From positions 1 to 37,234 of the forward strand of contig JAPJNA010000008.1 of assembly GCA_026461395.1 (NCBI GenBank): a stretch of DNA of 37,234 nucleotides, given 5' to 3'. The stretch's first letter is position 1. Each line of letters begins with the position of its first letter. The notes under the pieces are model-generated. The model did no database searches. It was given only the letters and a program-made list of their open reading frames with translations, and was not told the origin of the DNA. The stretch comes from Chthoniobacterales bacterium (GTDB taxonomy: Bacteria > Verrucomicrobiota > Verrucomicrobiia > Chthoniobacterales > UBA6821). The translations under genes were made by a program, and so were the position numbers. Below are positions 16,121 through 23,070 of the stretch, in pieces.

Positions 16121-17173
16121 ATGAAAAAACGCTACCGACTCATCCGCCGTGGAACCCGCGGAGGAACCTACTACTGCGTCGACTCGCAGACCGGCTCAAG
16201 AACCAGCTTGGGCAAGATCTCAGCCGATGAGGCAGAGCAGATCGTTCAACACAAGAACACGGCCCTGCGCCAGCCGATGCTCAACCTGCAGATTGCCAGG
16301 GCCTATCTGGCAGGCAGCGATTCCGGTGTCACAACCCGCACATGGGGAATTGCCCTTCAAACCCACCTCGATATGAAGACAGGTGCCAACCTCAAACGCT
16401 GGACCACCTTTTCCAAGGACAAGGCGATCAAGCCTCTGTTGCCCAAGATCCTCATCGAGACTCAGGCCGAGGAACTTCTCAGCTGTGTTAAAAATGGAAC
16501 GGTTTCCACCAACATCTTCCTCCGGCGACTCCACAACTTCTGCCTCGATATGGGATGGATCGCTTGGCCGATCATGCCGAAGCGCCAATGGCCCGTGATC
16601 CGCTTCAAGGAAAAGCGCGGCATCACCCTTGAGGAACACACCCGCATCGTCGAGCGGGAGCACAATCCCGAACGCAAAGCCTTCTACAAAATGGCCTGGC
16701 ATCTCGGGGCATCCCAGTCCGACCTGGCCAGCCTGAAAGCAGAGGATGTCGACTGGGATAACCAAGTCATCACCTTCTTCCGCATGAAGACCAAGTGGCG
16801 GAGCGTACAGCCCACTCAGATCCGATTCGGCAAGGAGGTCGAAGCGATCCTCCAAGACCTCCCCAAGGAGGGACTCCTCTTCCCCTACTTAGCCACTGTA
16901 CGGGCCGGAGACCGGGCCACCGAGTTCAAGCAACGTTGCGATGGCCTTGGTATCAAGGGGGTCTCTCTGCACTCCTACCGCTACGCCTGGGCCGAGCGTG
17001 CCCAAGTTGCGGGATACCCGGAGCGCTTTGCCCAAAAGGCTCTCGGCCATAACAGCAAGGCTGTCCACCGTGCCTACGCGCGCAGGGCGCAGGTCACACT
17101 ACCTCCCTTGGAAGAATACGAGGCGAAGATCATCCCTTTCAACTCCCCCAAAAACGAATCCGCAGCCGGATAA
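16121..17173 (+). CDS. int: divergent tyrosine recombinase (integrase)
   Basis: The 350-residue protein has an N-terminal arm/core-binding region (about 50-165) and a C-terminal catalytic domain. Visible catalytic features are Lys in MKTKWR (222-227), HSYR (284-287), LGH (308-310) and the nucleophile Tyr319 in HRAYARR. The first catalytic Arg, normally in a GLR-x-SE motif, is not evident: the aligned segment is LGASQSDLASL (195-205). It starts 175 bp after tRNA-Cys and points away from it, as in tRNA-targeting elements. Expected role: integration and excision of the element that fills the rest of the window. Confidence 0.88.
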   Translation: MKKRYRLIRRGTRGGTYYCVDSQTGSRTSLGKISADEAEQIVQHKNTALRQPMLNLQIARAYLAGSDSGVTTRTWGIALQTHLDMKTGANLKRWTTFSKDKAIKPLLPKILIETQAEELLSCVKNGTVSTNIFLRRLHNFCLDMGWIAWPIMPKRQWPVIRFKEKRGITLEEHTRIVEREHNPERKAFYKMAWHLGASQSDLASLKAEDVDWDNQVITFFRMKTKWRSVQPTQIRFGKEVEAILQDLPKEGLLFPYLATVRAGDRATEFKQRCDGLGIKGVSLHSYRYAWAERAQVAGYPERFAQKALGHNSKAVHRAYARRAQVTLPPLEEYEAKIIPFNSPKNESAAG

Positions 17174-17180
17174 AGATGAG

Positions 17181-17513
17181 CTATTGCCCTGATTCATCAC
17201 CCTCCGCCCCTGCAATGCGTTTACGGGAGTTCTTTTCCCTCCAGTACTTGGTGAGCACCCGAGTGGCTTGTGCAAGCCACTCTCGGTCCTGCCCTGCTGC
17301 CAAGACATCCACTAAGGCAAAATACTTGGGGGCGTTGGCTGCTGGTTTTCCGAGTGGGATCAATAATCGAGCTACAACCAGTACCGGGATATCGTGGTCT
17401 TGGAATCCAAGCATTCCAGCCACTTCGCTGGAATGGAGGCGGGCTGGTACGCGACGGCTATTGAGCAGAGTTGTAGCATCCGCTGGGGCATTGGTTTTCT
17501 TGTTCATGAACAT
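17181..17513 (-). CDS. small DNA-binding-like protein, candidate recombination directionality factor
   Basis: The 110-residue protein is convergent with the integrase; their stops are 7 bp apart. The middle (residues about 20-65) contains RRVPARLHSSEVAGMLGF, reminiscent of a helix-turn-helix that begins excisionase-type MerR-like proteins, followed by a helical basic tail (VLTKYWREKNSRKR). An 18-bp palindrome lies 33 nt upstream of the ATG (17547-17564), shared with other promoters of the element. A second ATG at 17507 is possible. The DNA-binding assignment rests on pattern only; the excisionase role is inferred from size and position. Confidence 0.6.
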   Translation of the reverse strand: MFMNKKTNAPADATTLLNSRRVPARLHSSEVAGMLGFQDHDIPVLVVARLLIPLGKPAANAPKYFALVDVLAAGQDREWLAQATRVLTKYWREKNSRKRIAGAEGDESGQ

Positions 17514-17546
17514 GCCAAGGACTCTGCCCCTCCCTGTCGCTTCTCG

Positions 17547-17564
17547 TGCTCCCGCTTGGGAGCA
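17547..17564 (-). promoter_or_regulatory. 18-bp palindromic site 1 (upstream of candidate directionality factor)
   Basis: Reads TGCTCCCGCTTGGGAGCA on the plus strand: 7-bp arms with a 4-bp centre. It ends 33 nt upstream of the minus-strand ATG at 17513. It is one of five related sites (see 24944, 31227, 31687, 34877), all in the same orientation relative to a downstream minus-strand gene. Confidence 0.65.
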
Positions 17565-17587
17565 ACATGCCAGCTTATTCCCTCAAG

Positions 17588-18074
17588 GATTCTGCTCAGA
17601 TGATCATTCACCTACCTCTAGCAGACAGGCTTGCCAATCGTGTGCAACTGACCACGTACGCACACAGCCCCTATCTCTCAGCCGTTGAAGATGCCATCGG
17701 AACAGAAGTTGATTACGCCATGCTGATGAAGATTTACGGAGTCGAGAGGCAGGGAGAAGCCCATTAGAGCCCCGCCGTGTTCATGGGAGCGAGGAAGGCC
17801 GTCATCAGCGGGAAGCCCGAAATCAAGCACATCTCAACCAGCCTGACCGAGCGGAACAATCTCACGATGATGATTGTCCATGCGCCGTTTTACCCGGCTT
17901 ACCAACGACTTTTCAAAGAAGCTGGAGAACCATAAACACGCCATCGCCCTACACTTCATGCACTACAATTTCTGCCGCACCCATCAAAGCCTTCGGATTA
18001 CCCCCGCGATGACTGCGGGAATTTCGGAATCTGTATGGGAAATCAATGATATAGTGGGTCTGTTGGGCCAGTAG
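17588..18074 (+). pseudogene. decayed IS transposase, C-terminal half (IS1-type DDE family as annotated)
   Basis: Only the C-terminal part of a transposase is recognisable. The first segment reads ADRLANRVQLTTYAHSPYLS then VDYAMLMKIYG and stops at TAG 17765-17767. The same frame continues after the stop with SPAVFMGARKAVISGKPEIK, HISTSLTERNNLTM. A frameshift near 17870 moves homology to another frame: [39 protein letters not shown] and WEINDIVGLLGQ. The family is the one with the [30 protein letters not shown] signature. No N-terminal half or inverted terminal repeats are visible, so it is inactive. Confidence 0.8.
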
Positions 18075-18208
18075 CCACTACATCTTGATGCAATCGGCTT
18101 CAATGGTCATTATTGACTCTGTATCTATGTTTTATGCGCCCCCGCAGCTTGACTCTACCCTGCAATATTTTTGTTGAATTATTCCCGAGCAGAGCTTTGA
18201 TTCTTCCT

Positions 18209-18691
18209 ATGAGTTCCCTTCTAGATCGTACCGTCTCATCTACAAGCTCATCACTGCCCACTGAGACATTTTCTGTTTCAGCGGGCGATATTGATTTTGT
18301 GGACAGGCAACTGAAGTTGATAGATCTCAAAAACAGTGTGCTTTCATGCGTGTCCAAATGGTTTTCTTGCTGGGCACAGACTCGTAATCTTTTTTTAGGG
18401 TTTGCGGCGGTCTCTTTTCAGGAACAGGAATCTTTGGCTCCAAGTTTAAAGAAACTTTCTCAATCATTGAGCAACATGGGGAAAGAATTGGCCAAAATGG
18501 CCGTTCTTGATGTCTTGTCCATTCAAGATGCCCATTTCAAAATTGCAACGGGATATGCTCTTTCAGATTTGGGGGCTTGTATTTCCTTCTTGGATGATCG
18601 TAATGAGGAATTTTTTACGTCTATTCCTTCTGAAATCGCATCTTTGAATTTCTTAGGAGAAGATTGCGATGGGACAGACAGCGTGGGCTAG
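18209..18691 (+). CDS. hypothetical protein
   Basis: From the ATG at 18209 the product is 160 residues; a longer reading from 18113 adds an unconvincing Cys/Arg/Pro-rich stretch. The first 30 residues are Ser/Thr-rich, and the rest is predicted helical with heptad-like Leu spacing (about 95-125: LKKLSQSLSNMGKELAKMAV). The tail is acidic. The sequence is AT-richer than the flanking integrase. It overlaps the next ORF by 23 bp, implying co-expression. I do not recognise the family. Gene-free bases 18075-18208 before it show nothing clear apart from AT-rich sequence that may hold its promoter. Confidence 0.55.
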   Translation: MSSLLDRTVSSTSSSLPTETFSVSAGDIDFVDRQLKLIDLKNSVLSCVSKWFSCWAQTRNLFLGFAAVSFQEQESLAPSLKKLSQSLSNMGKELAKMAVLDVLSIQDAHFKIATGYALSDLGACISFLDDRNEEFFTSIPSEIASLNFLGEDCDGTDSVG

Positions 18692-18947
18692 AGAAGCTTC
18701 TGAACTGTATTTCCAAGCCACCTATGGTGCAGATATAGGCACCATGGGTGATGCTCGTGCTCGGTATTTGGAGCTCATTAAAATTGCCGAAGAGACAGCA
18801 AAGGCTCCACCTGGGAAAATGCTTGAAGCCATAAAGCGCAGGGCCACTCAATACGCAATGGCAAGACTTTCTGGGAAATTCCCAGAAGAAGCGTTTGAAA
18901 AAGCTGCCATGACAACACCAATAGTGGTTGGAGAAGAGGAAAACTGA
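18669..18947 (+). CDS. hypothetical protein (small, helical)
   Basis: The 92-residue product overlaps the end of the preceding gene by 23 bp in a different frame. It is largely helical with Ala/Glu/Lys-rich segments (YLELIKIAEETAK, MLEAIKRRATQYAMARLSG, FPEEAFEKAAM) and an acidic C-terminus. No catalytic motif is visible. The pair could be a small two-component accessory module, but nothing in the sequence shows its function. An AbiEi-like gene follows on the same strand after 60 bp. Confidence 0.5.
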   Translation: MGQTAWAREASELYFQATYGADIGTMGDARARYLELIKIAEETAKAPPGKMLEAIKRRATQYAMARLSGKFPEEAFEKAAMTTPIVVGEEEN

Positions 18948-18974
18948 TCCACTACCTCGAATTACATTTCCTAG

Positions 18975-18990
18975 ACATATATTAATATGT
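18975..18990 (+). promoter_or_regulatory. palindrome ahead of orphan AbiEi-like gene
   Basis: ACATAT (18975-18980) and ATATGT (18985-18990) are perfect inverted copies with a 4-bp spacer, 17 nt before the ATG at 19008. AbiEi proteins are autorepressors that bind inverted repeats at their own promoter, so this is a plausible operator; it may overlap the -10 region. Confidence 0.4.
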
Positions 18991-19007
18991 GCATAGGCTT
19001 TGTAATA

Positions 19008-19598
19008 ATGCCCCTCACCCTACCTAAGGCACTCAAGAAAGCCCCCGTCCAACGGATGAGGGATCTGGAGTCCCTTGGTCTGTCTCGACCGCGAGTGCGT
19101 TCTCTCGTCGATCAAGGAGTCCTAGAAAAGGCTTCACGGGGGCTCTACATCCTCCGATCCGCAGACGTGACTGAAAACAGAACCCTAGCCGAAGTCGGCA
19201 AACGAGTACCCCACGGTGTGATTTGCCTCCTTTCAGCGCTGAGGTTCCATGATCTCACCACCCAGTCACCCCATGAAGTCTGGATTGCCCTCGAGAGATC
19301 CGCATGGTCTCCCAAGCTTGAGCATCTCAACCTTCGGATCGTGAGATTCTCCGGTATCGCATTTGAGGAGGGTCATCAGGAACATATCATTGAAGGAGTT
19401 CCCGTTCAGATCACCTCCCCGGCTAAGACCGTTGCCGACTGTTTCAAGTACCGGAACAAGATCGGCATTGATGTCGCACTGGAAGCCCTCCGGCAAGTTC
19501 GTCGCAAGCGCCTTTGCTCCCTCGACGAACTCATGCACTTCGCCCGCATCTGCCGCGTGGCCAATGTCATGAAGCCCTATCTGGAGTTCCTAGACTAG
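19008..19598 (+). CDS. AbiEi-like antitoxin/transcriptional regulator (orphan)
   Basis: From the ATG at 19008 the product is 196 residues. It has an N-terminal winged-helix type domain (MRDLESLGLSRPRVRSLVDQ, GVLEKASRGLYIL, residues about 14-52), then the AbiEi_4-type core with VICLLSALRFHDLTTQSPHEVWIAL, and a conserved ITSPAKTVADCFKYRNKIG segment near 135-155. An in-frame start at 18987 is possible. AbiEi normally represses and neutralises an adjacent AbiEii nucleotidyltransferase. Here the neighbouring AbiEii-like gene is convergent, and the two stop codons share the CTAG at 19595-19598. That gene has its own AbiEi-like partner, so this copy looks orphaned. Confidence 0.82.
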   Translation: MPLTLPKALKKAPVQRMRDLESLGLSRPRVRSLVDQGVLEKASRGLYILRSADVTENRTLAEVGKRVPHGVICLLSALRFHDLTTQSPHEVWIALERSAWSPKLEHLNLRIVRFSGIAFEEGHQEHIIEGVPVQITSPAKTVADCFKYRNKIGIDVALEALRQVRRKRLCSLDELMHFARICRVANVMKPYLEFLD

Positions 19599-20476
19599 GC
19601 AGGGAGGGTAAATCTCAACGGGAAAACCTCGAACTGCTCAAACAGCCTCACGATTTTTATGAGGGCGTCTTCCACTTCCTCGAAGGGAATCCCCGCCAGC
19701 GTGGCATCCATCTCGTATGCTTCCTTTGTCACATTGCAGGATTCTTGAAATGTCTCCAGCCCACTGCAATCCACATAGCGGCTCTTGCAGGCCAAAATAA
19801 ACTCCTCCGACGCCTTTTTCCAAAAGGCCTCATCATCTATCGGTAATCTCCTGAGAATTCGCGCCTCGTCATGGAGATCCTTGACCCTCGGAGCTCGGAC
19901 TGGGCTATTGATCTTTGTTCGATAAGCAGGAAGCGACGTCAAAAAAGCACGGAGTTTTTCGCCTGCAATTCGCTGCAAGGTGTATCCCCTCATCGTATGT
20001 CCATCGATTGAAAGCGGGATTACTGCCCCTTCTCCGAGTAATTCGGGAGAAGCGATATCAATCTCGATTGCTGGCAATCCCCTCACCCCTCCATTTTTTT
20101 CATCGGTTACTCGGATTGAGGCCTTCAATCCATCCCATCCAAGTGGATGAGGGTCACTGTTGGGATCTCTTTGGACCTTCATGCTTTCTAGGGTAAAGCG
20201 CACTGGATTCTGATTCTCAAAATTGTTCCGTACAGCTCTGCCAAGATGCTCTTCGGTCCAGCTTCTCCGAGCATCCAAATCAGGATGCCCCTCGGCGAAT
20301 TCGGCCGTGAAATTAGAATCCACATCCAGAGACTGCCGATCATCTCCGAGATGCATGTTGAGAACACGCGCACCTTTAAAAATCAGTGCATCCCTGAGAA
20401 CTTCGTCTGAAACCATTGCGGACAAAACCTCGCCGACGACCGTATTCACCCATCGATTTCTTTCAATCTTGTTCAT
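19595..20476 (-). CDS. AbiEii-like nucleotidyltransferase, divergent
   Basis: The 293-residue protein resembles AbiEii/AbiGii nucleotidyltransferases. It has FKGA at 33-36 in place of the usual F-K-G-G, an acidic pair in SLDVDSNF (49-56; D51, D53), a third acidic position in IEIDIAS (D140), and the downstream GEKLRAF (172-178) and PRVKDLHDEARIL (196-208) segments that correspond to the EK and RDLYDL motifs. The altered FKGA and the DVD pattern mark it as divergent. It follows the AbiEi-like gene at 20479 with a 2-nt gap, and its stop overlaps that of the orphan AbiEi-like gene. It is probably a toxin that modifies an RNA substrate, inferred from the family. Confidence 0.75.
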   Translation of the reverse strand: MNKIERNRWVNTVVGEVLSAMVSDEVLRDALIFKGARVLNMHLGDDRQSLDVDSNFTAEFAEGHPDLDARRSWTEEHLGRAVRNNFENQNPVRFTLESMKVQRDPNSDPHPLGWDGLKASIRVTDEKNGGVRGLPAIEIDIASPELLGEGAVIPLSIDGHTMRGYTLQRIAGEKLRAFLTSLPAYRTKINSPVRAPRVKDLHDEARILRRLPIDDEAFWKKASEEFILACKSRYVDCSGLETFQESCNVTKEAYEMDATLAGIPFEEVEDALIKIVRLFEQFEVFPLRFTLPA

Positions 20477-20478
20477 GG

Positions 20479-21456
20479 CTAAGGAATCCTCACGTTCCAG
20501 GACTTGTTGAGTCGAGGATAGTCCACTCCGTTGATCAGCGATATGGGCTCAGATGAGGCCTCCGAATCATGTCGAACAAGCTCTAATCGTTTCTCCATTT
20601 TTGTCGATAAGCCCGATTTCACACCAAGCACATCCAGCATGGTCCCAACACGGCGATCAAATGACGGTCTTCCAATTTGCTCTAAGTAACCAGCCATACG
20701 GTCTGGATTCCAAAGCTCAACTCCCCTCTCCCAGGCCTCGAAAACGACACCCTGACCTCCGCATTGGGTCGGGTAGATCAGTGTATCAATCAAGGTTTGC
20801 TCTAGGGTTGTTATCCTCACCTTGGCCCTCTTACCAAAAATCCTCTCCTGGACTCCCGGCACCATCATTGTGTTTCGCCGAGTCCGGTAGCACATAGCCC
20901 CCTCAAATCGAAAGAGCTCCGTCCCCATGGGGTTTCTCAAATGTCTTCTCTCCCCAGCTTGATTGGATGAAGGCTCACTCCACTCAGGTGGTAATGGAGC
21001 TTTATCCATTTTAGCGACATGAAAGAAAGGCGGCACCTGAGTGGTTAGCTCCAAGTAGCTCAAGACCCCGAAGTAGCAAAGAACGCCTTGCGGCATAAAA
21101 CCCTGAAGAACTTCCAACGGGTCGAGGATCATCTCCTCCTCTCTTGCCTCCATTTCCAAAAAATACATCTTCGCGATACCATCCTTTACCGGCCCGAGAG
21201 AGATTGGCTTAAGCCATCCCATCTCCATTAAACGATGGATCGCCTCACCTGCAGTACAGAATGTGCTGGGAACCAGTTGATCAGGATGACTCTTGACCAC
21301 CTCCATGATCAGGTGTCCCAAATTGGAATGCGTCCAACACCGCACCGTAGGAAACGCCTCCGTTGGCTCCAGCACATGATCTCGCAGCAAACGAAGAAAA
21401 TTCTCCCACCTCTCGGGGAATACATTTTGGAAACGTTTTGGAGAATTTAATGTCAT
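20479..21456 (-). CDS. AbiEi-like antitoxin of the divergent AbiE pair
   Basis: The 325-residue protein carries the AbiEi core: QGVLCYFGVLSYLELTTQVP near 120-140, equivalent to the SALRFHDLTTQ segment of other AbiEi proteins, and ITTLEQTLIDTLIYPTQCGG near 215-235, equivalent to ITSPAKTVADCF. The N-terminal 110 residues include a probable winged helix (about 60-95). It is longer than typical antitoxins of this type. The start codon at 21456 lies on the edge of a perfect 49-bp palindrome, and TTGACA sits upstream at 21520-21515. The AbiEii-like gene follows after 2 nt. Confidence 0.75.
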   Translation of the reverse strand: MTLNSPKRFQNVFPERWENFLRLLRDHVLEPTEAFPTVRCWTHSNLGHLIMEVVKSHPDQLVPSTFCTAGEAIHRLMEMGWLKPISLGPVKDGIAKMYFLEMEAREEEMILDPLEVLQGFMPQGVLCYFGVLSYLELTTQVPPFFHVAKMDKAPLPPEWSEPSSNQAGERRHLRNPMGTELFRFEGAMCYRTRRNTMMVPGVQERIFGKRAKVRITTLEQTLIDTLIYPTQCGGQGVVFEAWERGVELWNPDRMAGYLEQIGRPSFDRRVGTMLDVLGVKSGLSTKMEKRLELVRHDSEASSEPISLINGVDYPRLNKSWNVRIP

Positions 21457-21502
21457 GATACCAGTTGCTCAGTCCTTAAAGGACTGAGCAACTGGTATCA
21501 TG
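21454..21502. repeat. perfect 49-bp palindrome 1 (24-1-24) over the start of the AbiEi-like gene
   Basis: Bases 21454-21477 and 21479-21502 are exact inverted copies with one central A (21478). The first three bases of the left arm are the minus-strand start codon. On the minus strand, TTGACA (21520-21515) is followed after 17 bp by TACCAG (21497-21492) with a TG one base before it, so the right arm overlaps a plausible extended -10 and start region. It is best read as an operator for AbiEi autorepression; a 24-bp RNA hairpin is an alternative. Confidence 0.75.
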
Positions 21503-21558
21503 GTTTCCTCTGCTTGTCAAGTAGAGAAATTTAACCCCGGATCCTAATGACTATTCAC

Positions 21559-21607
21559 AGGGAGTCCTATCGGGATGTCCGTTACGGACATCCCGATAGG
21601 ACTCCCT
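21559..21607. repeat. perfect 49-bp palindrome 2 (24-1-24)
   Basis: Bases 21559-21582 and 21584-21607 are exact inverted copies with one central T (21583). Arm length and single-base centre equal those of palindrome 1, 56 bp away, but the arm sequences differ (only AGTCCT is shared). No T tract follows on either strand, so it is not a standard terminator. It lies upstream of the TTGACA of the AbiEi-like promoter and downstream of the secretion operon terminator. Nothing else is seen in the gene-free stretch 21457-21726. Confidence 0.75.
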
Positions 21608-21681
21608 ACACTCCACTTTGTCAAGCCTTAAACAACATTGCTGAAGCCATTCCCTTCTGGCATTTAGTGGACCCTATCAAT

Positions 21682-21712
21682 AAAAAAACCCCTGCCCGTT
21701 TCCGGACAGGGG
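21682..21712 (-). terminator. intrinsic terminator of the type IV secretion operon
   Basis: On the minus strand, CCCCTG (21712-21707) pairs with CAGGGG (21694-21689), with an internal CCG/CGG extension after one mismatch and a 4-nt loop, followed by seven T residues (21688-21682). It begins 15 bp after the stop at 21727 and fits the end of the long minus-strand operon. Confidence 0.85.
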
Positions 21713-21726
21713 CACTTCCAACCCAT

Positions 21727-22086
21727 CTACCCTAGCTTGATCCCCGTATTACGGATGAAGTTCTTTGCCTGGGTAACGACAGCCTGCTCTTGGCGTTCCG
21801 GTCTCATGACCGGACTGATCATTGCCTGGATGCTCTTGAGCAGTTCCTTCTGCTCCGGCTTCTCCAGCCAGGCCTTAACCTTTGTGGTGTATCCCTCCTT
21901 CTGCTGCTGATCCTGCATCTTCCGCAGTAGGAATTTGCGCTCCAGTTGCTCTCGAGGAAGCTGCTTCACGAAGTCCACCAGTCCGGGTTCGGATTTCATG
22001 AACGCCTCCAAGCGGACATTAATCTCTGGGTTGATTTTGAACTGCTTGAGCAGCTCTTCGTTCTTTTTCGGTGATGTGATGGCCAT
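21727..22086 (-). CDS. hypothetical protein at the end of the secretion operon
   Basis: The 119-residue product is hydrophilic, charged and helical throughout (KKNEELLKQFKINPEINVRL, VDFVKQLPREQLERKFLLRK, VKAWLEKPEQKELLKS), with no signal peptide or membrane segment, so it is likely cytoplasmic. It starts 64 bp after the preceding stop. The spacer holds a perfect inverted repeat, GCACGGC (22105-22111)/GCCGTGC (22127-22133). It is the last gene before the operon terminator. I do not recognise the family. Confidence 0.65.
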   Translation of the reverse strand: MAITSPKKNEELLKQFKINPEINVRLEAFMKSEPGLVDFVKQLPREQLERKFLLRKMQDQQQKEGYTTKVKAWLEKPEQKELLKSIQAMISPVMRPERQEQAVVTQAKNFIRNTGIKLG

Positions 22087-22150
22087 ATGTCTCTCAGTTT
22101 TGGCGCACGGCGTTTAGATTCCCGTAGCCGTGCAAGTTGACGGGTAATCC

Positions 22151-22393
22151 TCAGGCCTTTCGCCCAAGGGCTTCCCCAGAAGGGGTCACCTTGATCTGCT
22201 GGACGACCGACTTGAGGAAACGCTGGGCGATTCTCCGGGGGTTCTGTTTCCGGATTTCGTCGTGAAGATGGTGCTGGAGCAGTTGGCTGACCGTGACCTT
22301 CGCCCCCGCCCGCTCCGATACGGAGACTGCCTCTTGAAATACCGCAAAACTCTCGGGATCCAGATTAACGGCGACAGTAGTAGGTTTGTTCAT
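22151..22393 (-). CDS. small ribbon-helix-helix-like protein
   Basis: The 80-residue product opens with a beta strand (TTVAVNLDPESFAVFQEAV) and two short helices in an arrangement like a ribbon-helix-helix DNA-binding fold, then a basic helix (IRKQNPRRIAQRFLKSVV). Its start overlaps the stop of the upstream lipoprotein gene by 4 nt. RHH proteins in transfer regions often serve as accessory regulators or relaxosome factors; that role is only an inference. Confidence 0.55.
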   Translation of the reverse strand: MNKPTTVAVNLDPESFAVFQEAVSVSERAGAKVTVSQLLQHHLHDEIRKQNPRRIAQRFLKSVVQQIKVTPSGEALGRKA

Positions 22394-23070
22394 GGAGTTA
22401 TGCTGTTGAGGAAAGAGGTATCCATCAGAACCAAGCGTCGTCGCCCCTCGAGCGCATTGAGTTCCCCAGTGAGTTCATCGTTGAGCTTCATCTCGGTAAT
22501 GAGATCTCCCTGCGGATCCTCCGCCTCAGAAAACCCAACAGGCTTTTCTTCCGAAGGGTCCTGCTTCTTGGGAGTAGGAGACGCTAGGGGCTCAGCATCG
22601 AGTTGCTCCTTTAGATCCTTCACTTGATTTTCGAGGATCGGCACCTTGTCCGAATCCTTCTGAAGCGACTCGATCCGCTTCTTCATAGCTGCGTTCTGCT
22701 CTTCAAGTGCAGCTGCATAAGCCTTCTGTTGGGCATTACGCTGATCCCCATCCGTCTTGACGTAATAGGAAGGTGTCGGGTCTGAAACGGCCAGAGGGTA
22801 AGCATACGGGCCTCCCGGCCTGTAGTTCCAATCAGCAGACTGCTCCTTGCGGTAGAGCGTATGCCGCTCGTGCAAATCGTCTGGGAAATCTGGATCGCTG
22901 TAGCGACCTGTGGGATAGGACTTCACAACTTCAGGAGTTCGAACTCTCGAAAGAGTGCTCTGCGGAACGCTGGTTCCAGTAACGGCGGGGTAGTTCTCAG
23001 GCTTCACGGTCTTGTGGGTGGCGCATCCCGAGAGAAGGCCGAGTAAGAGAACAGAGATCAGTTTTTTCAT
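22390..23070 (-). CDS. lipoprotein with coiled-coil region, secretion operon
   Basis: The 226-residue product begins with a clear lipoprotein signal (MKKLISVLLLGLLSGC, lipid anchor at Cys16). The mature part is Pro/Tyr-rich up to about residue 105, then contains a coiled coil (about 115-160: AALEEQNAAMKKRIESLQKD) and an acidic Pro-rich tail. It is coupled by 4-nt overlaps to the VirB10-like gene upstream and the RHH-like gene downstream. It may take part in the outer-membrane core complex, but is too large for a classical VirB7. No closer family recognised. Confidence 0.65.
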   Translation of the reverse strand: MKKLISVLLLGLLSGCATHKTVKPENYPAVTGTSVPQSTLSRVRTPEVVKSYPTGRYSDPDFPDDLHERHTLYRKEQSADWNYRPGGPYAYPLAVSDPTPSYYVKTDGDQRNAQQKAYAAALEEQNAAMKKRIESLQKDSDKVPILENQVKDLKEQLDAEPLASPTPKKQDPSEEKPVGFSEAEDPQGDLITEMKLNDELTGELNALEGRRRLVLMDTSFLNSITP

